Shown here in pieces: positions 7,768 to 16,321 of a DNA stretch of 64,000 nt (the stretch's first letter is position 1; every line of letters begins with the position of its first letter). Source of the stretch: an uncultured Clostridia bacterium. GTDB lineage: Bacteria; Bacillota; Clostridia; Christensenellales; Borkfalkiaceae. The position numbers were made by a program, and so were the translations under genes. The notes beneath the pieces were generated by a model that saw only the letters and a program-made list of their open reading frames with translations, was not told the origin of the DNA and did no database searches. The DNA lies in the NCBI GenBank assembly GCA_934247225.1, contig CAKQJE010000003.1:1-64000 (forward strand). The letters are read 5' to 3'.

Positions 7768-8047
7768 TAGCCGAGAGAGATTGGAACCACATTAAGTTTT
7801 AACGGCGCAAAATTTGCAAAATCTGCGTTAAACTCACTTATAATACGTCTAGTATGATTGCGTTCGTTTGCCTTGATTTTTCTAAATTTATCGCCGATAA
7901 AATGCGTAGCACCTTAAAGCTGTATTTTTTAGGCGGTTTTGGCGAAGATTTGCGCAGACGTACTTGACGTACTTCAAGCAAAGATTTGCCTAAACAGGCA
8001 AAAAAGACGGCTTTAAGGCTTGATGGGGTTCGAATCCCTCTCGGCTA
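7768..8047 (+). ncRNA. Predicted structured RNA / long inverted-repeat element, copy A
   Basis: The ends pair: TAGCCGAGAGAGATT at 7768 with AATCCCTCTCGGCTA ending at 8047, and pairing continues with few mismatches for about 29 positions. A second long stem joins 7912-7930 with 8001-8018 (CCTTAAAGC/GCTTTAAGG plus A/T-rich pairs). A 27-nt core at 7953-7979 differs by only two bases from the copy at 63598-63624. A smaller hairpin forms around 7793-7833. No open frame is present. It occupies the place of dgkA/cdd and ends 24 bases before era. The 3' part resembles a tRNA T-arm, but no tRNA fits. Both a cis-acting RNA and a non-autonomous mobile element are possible. Confidence 0.6.
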
Positions 8048-8071
8048 ACGGATAAAAAAGGAAAACAACGG

Positions 8072-8965
8072 ATGAAATGCGGAACTGTTGCGGTCGTAGG
8101 TAAAGCGAACGCGGGAAAATCAACGCTCGTAAACGCGTTGGTCGGCGAAAAAATATCGATAGTCTCTCCCAAACCTCAGACGACGAGAGACAGAATTTAC
8201 GGCGTTTTAACGACGGACGAATATCAGATAGTGTTCGAGGATACGCCCGGCGTTTACAAGGCGGCGGGGCTTTTGAATTCGCGTATGCAAAAGACCGTGG
8301 ACAGAACCGCCCGCGACACCGATCTTATTCTTTTCGCGCTCGATTGGCACGACGGAATTAAGGAAGAAGACCTTAATCTTCTCGCGAAATATACTAAAAT
8401 CGGCGCGCCCGTCATTGCCGCGCTTACCAAAACCGATATAACGCCTAAGGACTCTTTGCCCGAAAAACTCGTCGTTTTATCGAATGTCGAAGGGGTTAAA
8501 GAGGTTATTCCCGTTTCGGCGAGAAAGAGGAGAAACACCTCTGAACTTCTTTCGACGATTTTAAAATATCTTCCCGAAAGCGATTACGTTTTCGATCCCG
8601 AAGCGGTGTCGGATAAGTCCGAAAAGTTTATGATAGCCGAGATAATGCGCGAAAAAATTCTGCTCGGTTACGATAAGGAAATTCCGCACGGCGTGGCGGT
8701 GGTCGTGAATAAATTCGAACAAAGACCGAACGGGATTTACGACGTGGATCTCGATATCGTCTGCGAAAAAGCCAACCATAAAGCGATAATCATCGGCAAG
8801 GGCGGCAAAGCCTTAAAAGAAACTTCGACTATCGCGAGAGAAGCCATGGAACGTTTTCTCGGCGCGAAAGTTTTTTTAAAAACTTACGTTAAAGTGAAAG
8901 AAAATTGGCGCGACAGCGAAACGCTGTTAAAAGATTACGGCTACGGCTTCACGGACGAAGATTAA
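8072..8965 (+). CDS. era: GTPase Era
   Basis: An essential GTPase that binds the 3' end of 16S rRNA during 30S assembly. It has 297 residues, the family length. G1 GKANAGKST, G2 TTRDRIYGV, G3 DTPG, G4 TKTD and G5 SARK are all visible. The C-terminal KH domain (about 205-280) contains IIGKGGKALKETSTIAREAMERFLGAKVFLKTYVKV. A short AAGG lies upstream of the ATG. It sits directly after the inverted-repeat element and before yqzL and recO, the conserved Bacillus/Clostridia order. Confidence 0.96.
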   Translation: MKCGTVAVVGKANAGKSTLVNALVGEKISIVSPKPQTTRDRIYGVLTTDEYQIVFEDTPGVYKAAGLLNSRMQKTVDRTARDTDLILFALDWHDGIKEEDLNLLAKYTKIGAPVIAALTKTDITPKDSLPEKLVVLSNVEGVKEVIPVSARKRRNTSELLSTILKYLPESDYVFDPEAVSDKSEKFMIAEIMREKILLGYDKEIPHGVAVVVNKFEQRPNGIYDVDLDIVCEKANHKAIIIGKGGKALKETSTIAREAMERFLGAKVFLKTYVKVKENWRDSETLLKDYGYGFTDED

Positions 8966-9023
8966 ATCATAAAAGTCGGTCTATAAGTCGAATAACACGC
9001 ATTTTTCTGCATATAATAAGACT

Positions 9024-9119
9024 ATGAAAAGTCCCGAAGAAAAGGTCTGGGAACTGTTTGAAAAAACAGGCAAACCGGGCTATTATATGCTTTATAAAAA
9101 ATTGAAGAACAAGAAATAA
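9024..9119 (+). CDS. yqzL: YqzL-like small protein
   Basis: A 31-residue open frame, MKSPEEKVWELFEKTGKP followed by GYYMLYKKLKNKK. The W-x-L-F-x-x-T-G pattern followed by Y-x-L-Y-K/R matches the YqzL family of short proteins, and its place between era and recO is the same as in Bacillus. Function is unknown. A partial match to the dispersed 16-mer (CTATAAGTCGA, 8981) lies upstream. Size makes this easy to miss, but position and pattern together support it. Confidence 0.75.
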   Translation: MKSPEEKVWELFEKTGKPGYYMLYKKLKNKK

Positions 9120-9132
9120 AACAAACGGCACT

Positions 9133-9858
9133 ATGAACTATAAGGTGAACGGAATAACGCTTTTCGGGGTCAATTACAGGGAAAGCGACAAAATTTTAAC
9201 CCTGTTTACTCTCGAAAAGGGAAAAATCGGCGCGGCGGCGAGAGGAGTGAGAAAAGCAAGCTCCGAAATGAAACAGATCGCCGAGCCGTTTTGTTTTTCG
9301 GAAGCCGTGATATCCGAAAAATCGGGGCGGAAAACGATAACCGAAATAAATTCGTTCGACAGTTTCTACCCCGTCCGTACCGACGTGAAAAAGTATTTCG
9401 CGGGAACGTGCGCGCTCGAACTTACCAACGCTTTTATGCCCGAAGGGCTTGTTTCCGAAGGGCATTTCGTTCTTTTGGTCGAGTTTTTGAAAAAGCTCGC
9501 TTACGGAACGGAAAACGCCGCGGATCTGCTCGTTAAATTCTTTTACGACGCCGTGAACGAAAACGGTTTCGCGCTCAATCTCTCCTTTTGCGGCAGATGC
9601 GGAAAGCCTATCGAACACAGGGTGTATCTTTCGTCGAGAGAGGGCGTGTGCGTTTGCGAAAATTGCCGCAAAGAGGGCGACGGCGGTTACTCGATCGAAA
9701 CGTATAAATATCTCAAAGCGGTTTCGGAAGGAAAAAGCAAGGATTTCGAAGATAAAACCCGCCGCAACGGACTTAAATTTTTCGGCTATTACATAGAAAA
9801 GGTTTCGGGCATAACGCTTAAAAGCCTGCCCGAAGTCGTAACGCTTTTTTCATCGTAA
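9133..9858 (+). CDS. recO: DNA repair protein RecO
   Basis: Recombination mediator that loads RecA on SSB-coated DNA together with RecR. It has 241 residues. The N-terminal OB fold begins VNGITLFGVNYRESDKILTLFTLEKGKIGAAARGVRK, a clear family signature. The C-terminal zinc site is CGRC followed by CVCENC. The gene starts 13 bases after yqzL and ends the block; a direct repeat and a bidirectional terminator follow. Confidence 0.93.
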   Translation: MNYKVNGITLFGVNYRESDKILTLFTLEKGKIGAAARGVRKASSEMKQIAEPFCFSEAVISEKSGRKTITEINSFDSFYPVRTDVKKYFAGTCALELTNAFMPEGLVSEGHFVLLVEFLKKLAYGTENAADLLVKFFYDAVNENGFALNLSFCGRCGKPIEHRVYLSSREGVCVCENCRKEGDGGYSIETYKYLKAVSEGKSKDFEDKTRRNGLKFFGYYIEKVSGITLKSLPEVVTLFSS

Positions 9859-9868
9859 ACGTTTCATT

Positions 9869-9904
9869 ATAAATATTGTCTTAAACATAAATATTGTCTT
9901 AAAC
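9869..9904 (+). repeat. Perfect tandem 18-bp duplication
   Basis: ATAAATATTGTCTTAAAC occurs twice head to tail immediately after recO. Its exactness suggests a recent slippage duplication. Confidence 0.85.
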
Positions 9905-9972
9905 GTCGGCGTAAAGTCGTAAATGCAAAAGCAAAGACAAAGGCAAAGGCATAAAATTTTTGACAACTTAAA

Positions 9973-10003
9973 GGGCGAACCGCTAACGAATAGCGGTTCG
10001 CCC
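9973..10003. terminator. Bidirectional terminator between recO and the minus-strand lipoprotein gene
   Basis: Perfect 13-bp stem GGGCGAACCGCTA/TAGCGGTTCGCCC with loop ACGAA, followed by a T-rich tract on the plus side and an A/T-rich tract on the other. It serves two convergent genes. Confidence 0.9.
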
Positions 10004-10027
10004 CGTTTTATTTTTGTTCGTAATCGT

Positions 10028-11845
10028 TTATTTCGAGAGAACGAAATTCTGATTTCGCAATGTGTGTCCGAGACTGAAAATCTTAATGTAACCGCGCGAC
10101 ATAGCGTAATATCCGCCCTCGGGATTATCGCGGTTGTCAACGATAAGAAGAGTGTAATAACCCTGCGTAAGGTTTTTGATTTCGTAAGCTCCGTTTTCGT
10201 CCGTCGTGCAGGAAGTTACGACTTTATCTACGCCGTTTTCGGTTATCGTGAACGGAATTTCGGATTCCGACAAATCGTCGAAATTCATAGCGACGTAAAT
10301 CGTAAGCCCCGCGATGCCTTTGCCCGTTTCCTTGTCGGTGACAACGCCGCTTGCGTTACCTGTGGGAAGTTTTTCGGAATACTCGGGCGTTACGGCTACC
10401 ATTTCGAGTTTGAAATTCGCAAGAGAAGGCGCAAGCTTGGAAGTTACCGTGAGTATCTGTTTTAAAGGAACGTATCCGTCTTTCGTGACGTTAAGTTCGT
10501 AAACGCCGGGGGTGAGTCCCGTGAAGACATACGAGCCGTCTTTTCCCGTTTCCGCGGTGGCTATCCATTGGTTGGTGCTGCTCGTTCTCGTAAGAACGGC
10601 TTTTGCTCCCGAAATATCGTTCGCGCCGAAGCCTAAAAGGTCGGCTTCCGAAACGACGCCCGAAAGAGTTATTTTTACGTCTTTATCGATTACGATAGAG
10701 ATATTGTCGTAAGTTTCGTCTTCAAGTTCGAGAGTTACGGGTATGTAATCGGTTTTCGTAACGAGAAGTTTGCAAGCTTCGGCGGGAACGAATCCGAACG
10801 AGAATTTTCCGTTCGAATCGGTTTTTTCCTTGTAAGAATATTCCGCTTCGGTGATTTCCACCGTTACGTTGTCTATCGGGGTTTTGCCGTTGTTTTTCTG
10901 TCCGAGAGAAGTGTTGGAAACGGAAATCTTTCCTTCGAGCTTTCTCGCGGGAACGGCTATATCGTCGATGATGAGATAGGTGTTTCCGTCCTCGGAGTAA
11001 GTGACCTTAACTTCGGGCGAAGGACAAATCGCCGCTCCGTTCGCGCCGAGAAGATATCCGTCGACAACGGTGTTTTTGTCCATTTTTCCGCTGTCTTTCG
11101 CGAAATGATAAAGCCTTTTTACCGTTTTTCCTTTTGCTTCGTCGAATTCTTCGTGAAGAATAAATCCGCCGTCTACGTAAACTTTGCCTTTTACTATGTA
11201 ATAATCGTCGCCGTCTACGTTAGCGATCGCATTGTCGGCGACATCGCTTTTCATAACGCCGTATTCGTCGTAAGAAACCAAATATCTCTCGCCCTTTCTC
11301 GCGAGGTAAACGCCGTCTATGACGACGTCTTCCGAAACGACGATAAATTCGGCATGGTTTGTCAATATGTTTTTATCTTTGAAGAAGTAGGTTTTGCCGC
11401 ATACGGAAACTCTTCCTTCGGGAGCGGAGGTTATTTTTCCGTTCTTGTCGAATCCGAACGGACGACCGTCAAGCGTGCAGGGGCTGACTACGACCTGATT
11501 GTTTACCGCGTAATAAGTGGCGTCGCCGATGCGCACGAACTCGAAATTGTAGATTTTTTCGTTCGTGAGCCTGCCGTCCTCGCGGAACGTGCAGACGCGA
11601 CCGTCGATAACGCGGGTACCCGTAACGACCTCGTTCGAAACGACGTAGTAAACGTTTCCGTCTATCGTTACGTACTGATTGTCAAGCCCTGCCTCGGTGC
11701 CGTCGGCTAAACATATCTTGTTTCCGACAAGCTTGTAATTTTGAGGCGTCGTGTCGGCTTTTTCCCCGCAGGAAACCGTAACGGCGATCGCCGCCGAAAG
11801 CGCGAGCGCGGTCGCCAATATTTTCAACGTTTTAGCTTTGGTCAT
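10028..11845 (-). CDS. Secreted lipoprotein with wall-binding-like repeats and carboxypeptidase-regulatory-like domains
   Basis: A 605-residue exported protein. The signal peptide ends TVSC with Cys26; the -3 Thr is atypical for a lipobox, so lipidation is likely but not certain. Residues about 35-300 hold short repeats of the form YVTIDGNVYYVVSNEVVTG, with alternating aromatic and Gly residues like choline/cell-wall-binding repeats. Residues about 310-600 contain three beta-sandwich units of the carboxypeptidase regulatory/CnaB type (TDSNGKFSFGFVPAEAC, TGKDGSYVFTGLTPGVYEL, TDENGAYEIKNLTQGYYTL). It could present or bind wall polymers at the cell surface. GGGAGG precedes the ATG, and it has its own promoter. 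Confidence 0.75.
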   Translation of the reverse strand: MTKAKTLKILATALALSAAIAVTVSCGEKADTTPQNYKLVGNKICLADGTEAGLDNQYVTIDGNVYYVVSNEVVTGTRVIDGRVCTFREDGRLTNEKIYNFEFVRIGDATYYAVNNQVVVSPCTLDGRPFGFDKNGKITSAPEGRVSVCGKTYFFKDKNILTNHAEFIVVSEDVVIDGVYLARKGERYLVSYDEYGVMKSDVADNAIANVDGDDYYIVKGKVYVDGGFILHEEFDEAKGKTVKRLYHFAKDSGKMDKNTVVDGYLLGANGAAICPSPEVKVTYSEDGNTYLIIDDIAVPARKLEGKISVSNTSLGQKNNGKTPIDNVTVEITEAEYSYKEKTDSNGKFSFGFVPAEACKLLVTKTDYIPVTLELEDETYDNISIVIDKDVKITLSGVVSEADLLGFGANDISGAKAVLTRTSSTNQWIATAETGKDGSYVFTGLTPGVYELNVTKDGYVPLKQILTVTSKLAPSLANFKLEMVAVTPEYSEKLPTGNASGVVTDKETGKGIAGLTIYVAMNFDDLSESEIPFTITENGVDKVVTSCTTDENGAYEIKNLTQGYYTLLIVDNRDNPEGGYYAMSRGYIKIFSLGHTLRNQNFVLSK

Positions 11846-11926
11846 TTTACCCTCCCGATAATTTTAACTTGGGAGAACTATAAGCAAAGTCGCGCATAAC
11901 CCGACTTATACTTATACTTCTATATA

Positions 11927-11955
11927 AATATAACTCAAAAACTTGACCGTGTCAA
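11927..11955 (-). promoter_or_regulatory. SigA-type promoter of the minus-strand lipoprotein gene
   Basis: On the minus strand TTGACA (11955-11950) and TATATT (11932-11927) are 17 bases apart. The leader is about 80 bases and includes a weak stem CTCCC/GGGAG near the ribosome binding site. Confidence 0.75.
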
Positions 11956-12052
11956 CCGAACGGGGCGAAAAAACGGCAAAAATATGCTTTTTTCTTGATT
12001 AAAAGCGGTCGGCGGGTTTGGCTTTTCTTTCCGATTGCCGCAAAAAAGCGCC

Positions 12053-12068
12053 GTTAATCGACTTATAG
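12053..12068 (+). repeat. Dispersed 16-mer, copy 4 (one mismatch)
   Basis: GTTAATCGACTTATAG followed by GGGCGTTTTTGA, matching the extended form of copy 3. It lies in the divergent gap between the lipoprotein gene and ppdK; apart from the two promoters I see nothing else in this 480-base gap. Confidence 0.7.
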
Positions 12069-12232
12069 GGGCGTTTTTGATGTTTGAAGACGTGTTTTTC
12101 GTTAAGCTTTGATTCGCCTTACGAGACATTATATGCGAAAAACGCGGGGAAAATATCGGAACAGATAAAAATAACGAAATGCACAATTTTATAAAAAAAT
12201 TGAAAATTCTTGATAATTCAGACATAATTTGC

Positions 12233-12261
12233 TTGAAAAAATCTCTGAAATGTTCTATAAT
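12233..12261 (+). promoter_or_regulatory. SigA-type promoter of ppdK
   Basis: TTGAAA, 17-base spacer, perfect TATAAT, ending about 65 bases before the ppdK ATG. AGGAGG lies 8 bases before that ATG, predicting strong expression. Confidence 0.85.
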
Positions 12262-12325
12262 GGCGAATGGAAAAAGTTGAAAATCAATCTTATTTCACGA
12301 GATTTAATTCAGGAGGAATATTTAA

Positions 12326-14980
12326 ATGGCAAAGAAAAAGTATGTCTACCTCTTTACCGAAGGTAACGCGAAAATGCGCGAGCTTCTCGGCGGTAAGGGC
12401 GCAAACCTTGCGGAAATGACCAATATCGGTCTTCCCGTTCCTCAGGGCTTCACCATCTCTACCGAGGCTTGCACTCAGTACTATGAAGACGGCAGACAGA
12501 TCAATCCCGACATTCAGGCGGAGATTATGGAATACATCGAAAAGATGGAAAAAATCACCGGCAAAAAGTTCGGAGATAAGGAGAACCCCCTTCTCGTTTC
12601 CGTTCGTTCGGGAGCAAGAGCGTCCATGCCCGGAATGATGGACACTATTTTGAACCTCGGCTTGAACGAGGACGTCGTAGAAGTTCTTTCCAAGAAATCG
12701 GGCAACCCCAGATGGGCTTGGGACTGTTACAGAAGATTTATTCAGATGTTCTCCGACGTAGTTATGGAAGTCGGCAAGAAATATTTTGAAAAGCTTATCG
12801 ACGAAATGAAAGAGAAGAAAGGCGTTACGCAGGACGTTGAGCTTGACGCGGACGACCTTAAAACTCTTGCCAACCAGTTTAAAGCGGAATATAAAAAGCA
12901 GCTCGGAACGGATTTCCCGTCCGACCCGAAGGTTCAGCTTTTCGAGGCTATCAAAGCCGTATTCAGAAGCTGGGATAACCCGAGAGCCAACATTTACAGA
13001 ATGGACCACGATATCCCGTACAGCTGGGGTACTGCGGTAAACGTTCAGATGATGGCGTTCGGCAACATGGGCGACAACTGCGGAACGGGCGTTGCGTTCA
13101 CTCGTAACCCCGCAACAGGCGAAAAAGGTCTTATGGGCGAGTTCCTTACGAACGCTCAGGGCGAGGACGTCGTTGCAGGCGTAAGAACGCCGATGCCGAT
13201 TGCTAAAATGGCTGAAATTTTCCCCAACGTTTACAAACAGTTCCAGGAAGTTTGCAAAACGCTTGAAAATCATTATCGCGACATGCAGGACATGGAGTTT
13301 ACCGTCGAAAACGAGAAACTCTATATGCTTCAGACCAGAAACGGTAAGAGAACGGCAGCCGCCGCTATCAAGATTGCCTGCGACCTTATAGACGAAGGCA
13401 TGATCACCGAACAGGAAGCTTTGATGCAGATCGACGCTAAGTCGCTCGACATGCTCCTTCACCCCACTTTCGACGCGAAAGACCTTAAAGACGCCGACAA
13501 GAATAACGTCGTAGGTAAAGGTATCGCCGCTTCTCCGGGAGCTGCCGCAGGTACGGTAGTATTCACCGCGGAAGAAGCCGCAGCTCAGGGTAAAGCAGGC
13601 AAGAAAGTTATCCTTGTAAGACTCGAAACTTCCCCCGAAGATATCGAGGGTATGAAATACGCTCAGGGTATTTTGACCGTAAGAGGCGGACAGACTTCTC
13701 ACGCTGCGGTCGTAGCGAGAGGTATGGGTACCTGCTGTGTTTCCGGTTGCGGAGAAATCAAGATGAACGAAGAAGAGAAGTACTTCGTTCTTGCGGGCAA
13801 GACTTTCCGCGAGGGCAGCGAACTTTCTCTCGACGGTTCGACCGGACATATTTACGATCGTATCATAAAGACAGTTCCCGCAGATCCCAACAGCGGATAC
13901 TTCGGAAGAATAATGAAACTCGCCGACAAGTATAAGGCTCTCGGCGTAAGAACCAACGCGGACACTCCCGCAGACGCTCAGAGAGCCGCAGAACTCGGCG
14001 CTCAGGGTATCGGTCTTTGCCGTACCGAGCATATGTTCTTCGGACCGGGCAGAATCGACAAGTTCCGCGAAATGATCTGCTCCGAAACCGTAGAAGAAAG
14101 AGTAGCGGCGCTCGATAAGATCGAGCCTATGCAGCAGGCAGACTTCGAAGGACTTATGGAAGCTCTTAAGGGTCAGCCCGTTACCATTCGTTTCCTCGAT
14201 CCGCCGCTTCACGAATTCGTTCCCACGGACGACGCTGACATCGAACTTCTCGCAAAAGCTAAGGGCAAGACCGTTGCGGAAATCAAACAGCTTTGCAACT
14301 CGCTTCACGAGTTCAACCCGATGATGGGTCACAGAGGTTGCCGTCTTGCGGTAACGTACCCCGAAATCGCGGTTATGCAGACCAAAGCCGTTATCAAAGC
14401 GGCTATCGCCGTCAAGAAACGTCATCCCGATTGGAACGTAGTTCCCGAAATAATGATTCCGCTTGTCGGCGAAGTCAAAGAACTTGCTTACTGCAAGAAG
14501 ACGGTTGTCGAAACTGCCGACGCGGTTATCAAAGAAGCGGGCGTTGACCTTAAATACGAAGTAGGTACGATGATCGAAATTCCGAGAGCGGCTCTCACCG
14601 CAGACGAAATCGCAAAAGAAGCCGAATTCTTCTGCTTCGGTACAAACGACCTCACGCAGATGACTTTCGGATTCTCCCGTGACGACGCAGGCAAGTTCCT
14701 TCCCTCGTACTACGCGGCTAAGATTTACGAATCCGATCCGTTCGCTCGTCTCGACACTGTCGGCGTAGGCAAGCTTATGAAGATGGCTGTCGAACTCGGA
14801 CACGCTACGAGAAAAGACCTTCACTGCGGAATTTGCGGCGAACACGGCGGCGATCCTTCGTCTATCGAGTTCTGCCACGAAATCGGTTTGAACTATGTTT
14901 CCTGCTCGCCGTACAGAGTACCTATCGCGCGTCTTGCGGCAGCCCAGGCTAATATCCGTAATCCGAGGGCGACCAAATAA
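12326..14980 (+). CDS. ppdK: Pyruvate, phosphate dikinase
   Basis: Interconverts pyruvate + ATP + Pi with PEP + AMP + PPi in the cytoplasm. The 884 residues cover the whole family length. In order: ATP-grasp domain (GGKGANLAEMTNIGLPVPQGFTIS start), phosphohistidine domain with GGQTSHAAVVARGMG and catalytic H459, and PEP/pyruvate barrel with GLCRTEHMFF, GTNDLTQMTFGFSRDD and Cys837 in HCGICGEHGGDP. Codon choice is biased as in a highly expressed gene. A large minus-strand open frame mirrors it and is only a shadow. The last codons (Q-A-N-I-R-N-P-R) recur as a remnant at 44601. Confidence 0.97.
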   Translation: MAKKKYVYLFTEGNAKMRELLGGKGANLAEMTNIGLPVPQGFTISTEACTQYYEDGRQINPDIQAEIMEYIEKMEKITGKKFGDKENPLLVSVRSGARASMPGMMDTILNLGLNEDVVEVLSKKSGNPRWAWDCYRRFIQMFSDVVMEVGKKYFEKLIDEMKEKKGVTQDVELDADDLKTLANQFKAEYKKQLGTDFPSDPKVQLFEAIKAVFRSWDNPRANIYRMDHDIPYSWGTAVNVQMMAFGNMGDNCGTGVAFTRNPATGEKGLMGEFLTNAQGEDVVAGVRTPMPIAKMAEIFPNVYKQFQEVCKTLENHYRDMQDMEFTVENEKLYMLQTRNGKRTAAAAIKIACDLIDEGMITEQEALMQIDAKSLDMLLHPTFDAKDLKDADKNNVVGKGIAASPGAAAGTVVFTAEEAAAQGKAGKKVILVRLETSPEDIEGMKYAQGILTVRGGQTSHAAVVARGMGTCCVSGCGEIKMNEEEKYFVLAGKTFREGSELSLDGSTGHIYDRIIKTVPADPNSGYFGRIMKLADKYKALGVRTNADTPADAQRAAELGAQGIGLCRTEHMFFGPGRIDKFREMICSETVEERVAALDKIEPMQQADFEGLMEALKGQPVTIRFLDPPLHEFVPTDDADIELLAKAKGKTVAEIKQLCNSLHEFNPMMGHRGCRLAVTYPEIAVMQTKAVIKAAIAVKKRHPDWNVVPEIMIPLVGEVKELAYCKKTVVETADAVIKEAGVDLKYEVGTMIEIPRAALTADEIAKEAEFFCFGTNDLTQMTFGFSRDDAGKFLPSYYAAKIYESDPFARLDTVGVGKLMKMAVELGHATRKDLHCGICGEHGGDPSSIEFCHEIGLNYVSCSPYRVPIARLAAAQANIRNPRATK

Positions 14981-15249
14981 GTCCGAAATCGGCTAAAAAA
15001 CGCATAATTTATACTAAAATACACGAAAAGCAGTCATTCTTGCGAAAGAGTGACTGTTTTTTTACTCTCAAAAAGTAGCCATAAAGGGAAAATTTGTGTT
15101 AAAATAGCGTGGTGGTTCCTCGGAATGAACATACAGCAGTATATACGGATGCATATAGAGGAGGGCGACAAAAGGAGCGTTTTTTATGGTAAAATATACG
15201 TTAATCATAGAGTATTTGTCAAAAGGAAATAATTTTTCGCAGATTGCAA
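14945..15249 (+). repeat. Left copy of a diverged ~300-nt repeat: ppdK 3' tail, terminator, start of istA-like gene
   Basis: Compared by eye with 44601-44907, the two segments share in order: CAGGCN-AAYATCCGTAATCCGAGG; GGCTAAAAA; a terminator with the same architecture but covarying stem; ATATAGAGG or ATTATAGAGGGG; GGAG; TTTTTTATGGTAAA; and the first codons of an IS21-type istA. Overall identity is moderate, so the copies are old or from different sources. They frame the accessory region. Confidence 0.65.
15031..15063 (+). terminator. ppdK terminator
   Basis: Stem CAGTCATTCTT/AAGAGTGACTG (one G-U pair) with loop GCGA and a run of seven T. The counterpart at 44686-44722 has the same loop region with compensatory stem changes. 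Confidence 0.9.
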
Positions 15250-15740
15250 CGCTGTGTAGTTGTTCGAGAACAACGGTATGGCAGGTCTTGCAGCGCATTG
15301 ATTTTTTGAGTAATTCGCTTGACGAGATAAAGGAAATGAAGAAAGAAGAACTTCGCTTTTTACTGTTTCCCGAACGGATAAAAAAGGGCAATGGTTATTT
15401 GATTCCCGATTTCAAATGGGAAGAATTTCAAATGCGAAAACATCAATCTTCACTTCGGTTATGTTGGCGAAGATATTGTAAGCGAGCGTTGAAACAAAAT
15501 CTTAAAGCGTATAGTTGGGCAAGTTTTGTTTTCTTCTATGGTCAATTTCGTAAGCCGTGTTCTGATGAAGATGATCCAAAAGATAAAGTGAGAAACAAGT
15601 TGAAACATTATAATTTAATGCTATCGTATTGCAATCCAAACGGCGAGCAATATCAAAAGTTAAAGAAAGAAAAAGAAGAGTGGCTTAAATCACTACACCT
15701 TGACGAAAGCAAAATAGTAGACACAACCTATGAATTATAG
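15186..15740 (+). pseudogene. IS21-family IstA transposase, N-terminal fragment with foreign tail
   Basis: The first ~125 of 184 residues match the N-terminal region of IS21 IstA transposases: MVKYTLIIEYLSKGNNFSQIA (helix-turn-helix region, CSCSRTTVWQVLQRI), ELRFLLFP, PDFKWEEFQMRK, LRLCWRRYCKRA, YSWASFVFFYGQF. The DDE catalytic core that should follow is missing; instead the frame continues into about 60 Lys/Glu-rich residues of unknown origin. No istB follows. The product cannot be an active transposase. The start has an upstream GGAG and recurs, cut to about 22 residues, at 44842. Composition is more AT-rich than neighbours. Confidence 0.7.
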
Positions 15741-16218
15741 GATAGCGGGGCTTATCCGCACTAAAAACAAAGGACACTATTATCGCAATATAAAAATTAT
15801 CAATTTTTGTGTTGCTTTAATCGCTATTTTAACAACGCAAATGTCTATTTTGAATATGCAGTCGGAAACAAATACGGTGAATATTGTAAACGCCTATTCG
15901 GGTATCGGTGTAGGTTGTTTTATTGCATTATGCGGCGTATATATTTTATTCGCACCGAAAATAAGCGTTATAAACCGCGAACACAATGTTTTCGTTCTTG
16001 AAAATCGAGAAAAAAACAAATTGATAGACTTAAACGCAGAAGCGATAAATATCCGTTTGAGTTGGAGTTTCGTTCACGGATCGTATGTATATCGCGCTTC
16101 GGTATGCGGCGACGTAATTGACGGACATATAGAGCGCGAGTGCGGCGATACGCCCGAACGGGATATAGAGCGGGCAAGCTCCTTTTTGCGAGAGCAATTG
16201 GCAAAACTGCGCATATAA
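15730..16218 (+). CDS. Hypothetical two-helix membrane protein
   Basis: I do not recognise this 162-residue protein. It begins with a short basic stretch, then has two hydrophobic helices (about 24-42, IINFCVALIAILTTQMSIL, and 57-78, GIGVGCFIALCGVYILFAP) and a polar C-terminal domain of about 85 residues with a predicted beta hairpin (NVFVLENREKNKLIDL) and a charged final helix. The start overlaps the end of the istA fragment by 11 bases. It lies in a low-GC patch among insertion remnants. No function is offered. Confidence 0.5.
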   Translation: MNYRIAGLIRTKNKGHYYRNIKIINFCVALIAILTTQMSILNMQSETNTVNIVNAYSGIGVGCFIALCGVYILFAPKISVINREHNVFVLENREKNKLIDLNAEAINIRLSWSFVHGSYVYRASVCGDVIDGHIERECGDTPERDIERASSFLREQLAKLRI

Positions 16219-16240
16219 CTGCTACAAAAAAAATCGGCGG

Positions 16241-16269
16241 TTGACAAGGCGTGTCGATTTTGGTATACT
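16241..16269 (+). promoter_or_regulatory. SigA-type promoter of the AraC regulator gene
   Basis: TTGACA, 17-base spacer, TATACT, about 53 bases before the regulator ATG. Confidence 0.85.
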
Positions 16270-16321
16270 ATGCATACATTGTGCGGCCTATTTTGTCGCA
16301 TAACAACGCGCGGGGTCGAAA

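Noticed and set aside
8024..8047. tRNA-like 3' end (GGGGTTCGAATCCC plus CTCGGCTA)
   Set aside because: The 5' partner lies 280 nt upstream, no D-arm or anticodon arm can be drawn, there is no CCA, and the related copy at 63.4 kb lacks the T-arm look; it is better explained as one side of the long outer stem.
11935..12225. 96-residue minus-strand frame in the lipoprotein-ppdK gap
   Set aside because: Overlaps both opposing promoter regions and a dispersed repeat; no ribosome binding site or domain.
12290..14878. 862-residue open frame on the minus strand
   Set aside because: Complete shadow of ppdK, whose plus-strand product has all PPDK motifs; the minus translation has no recognisable domain.
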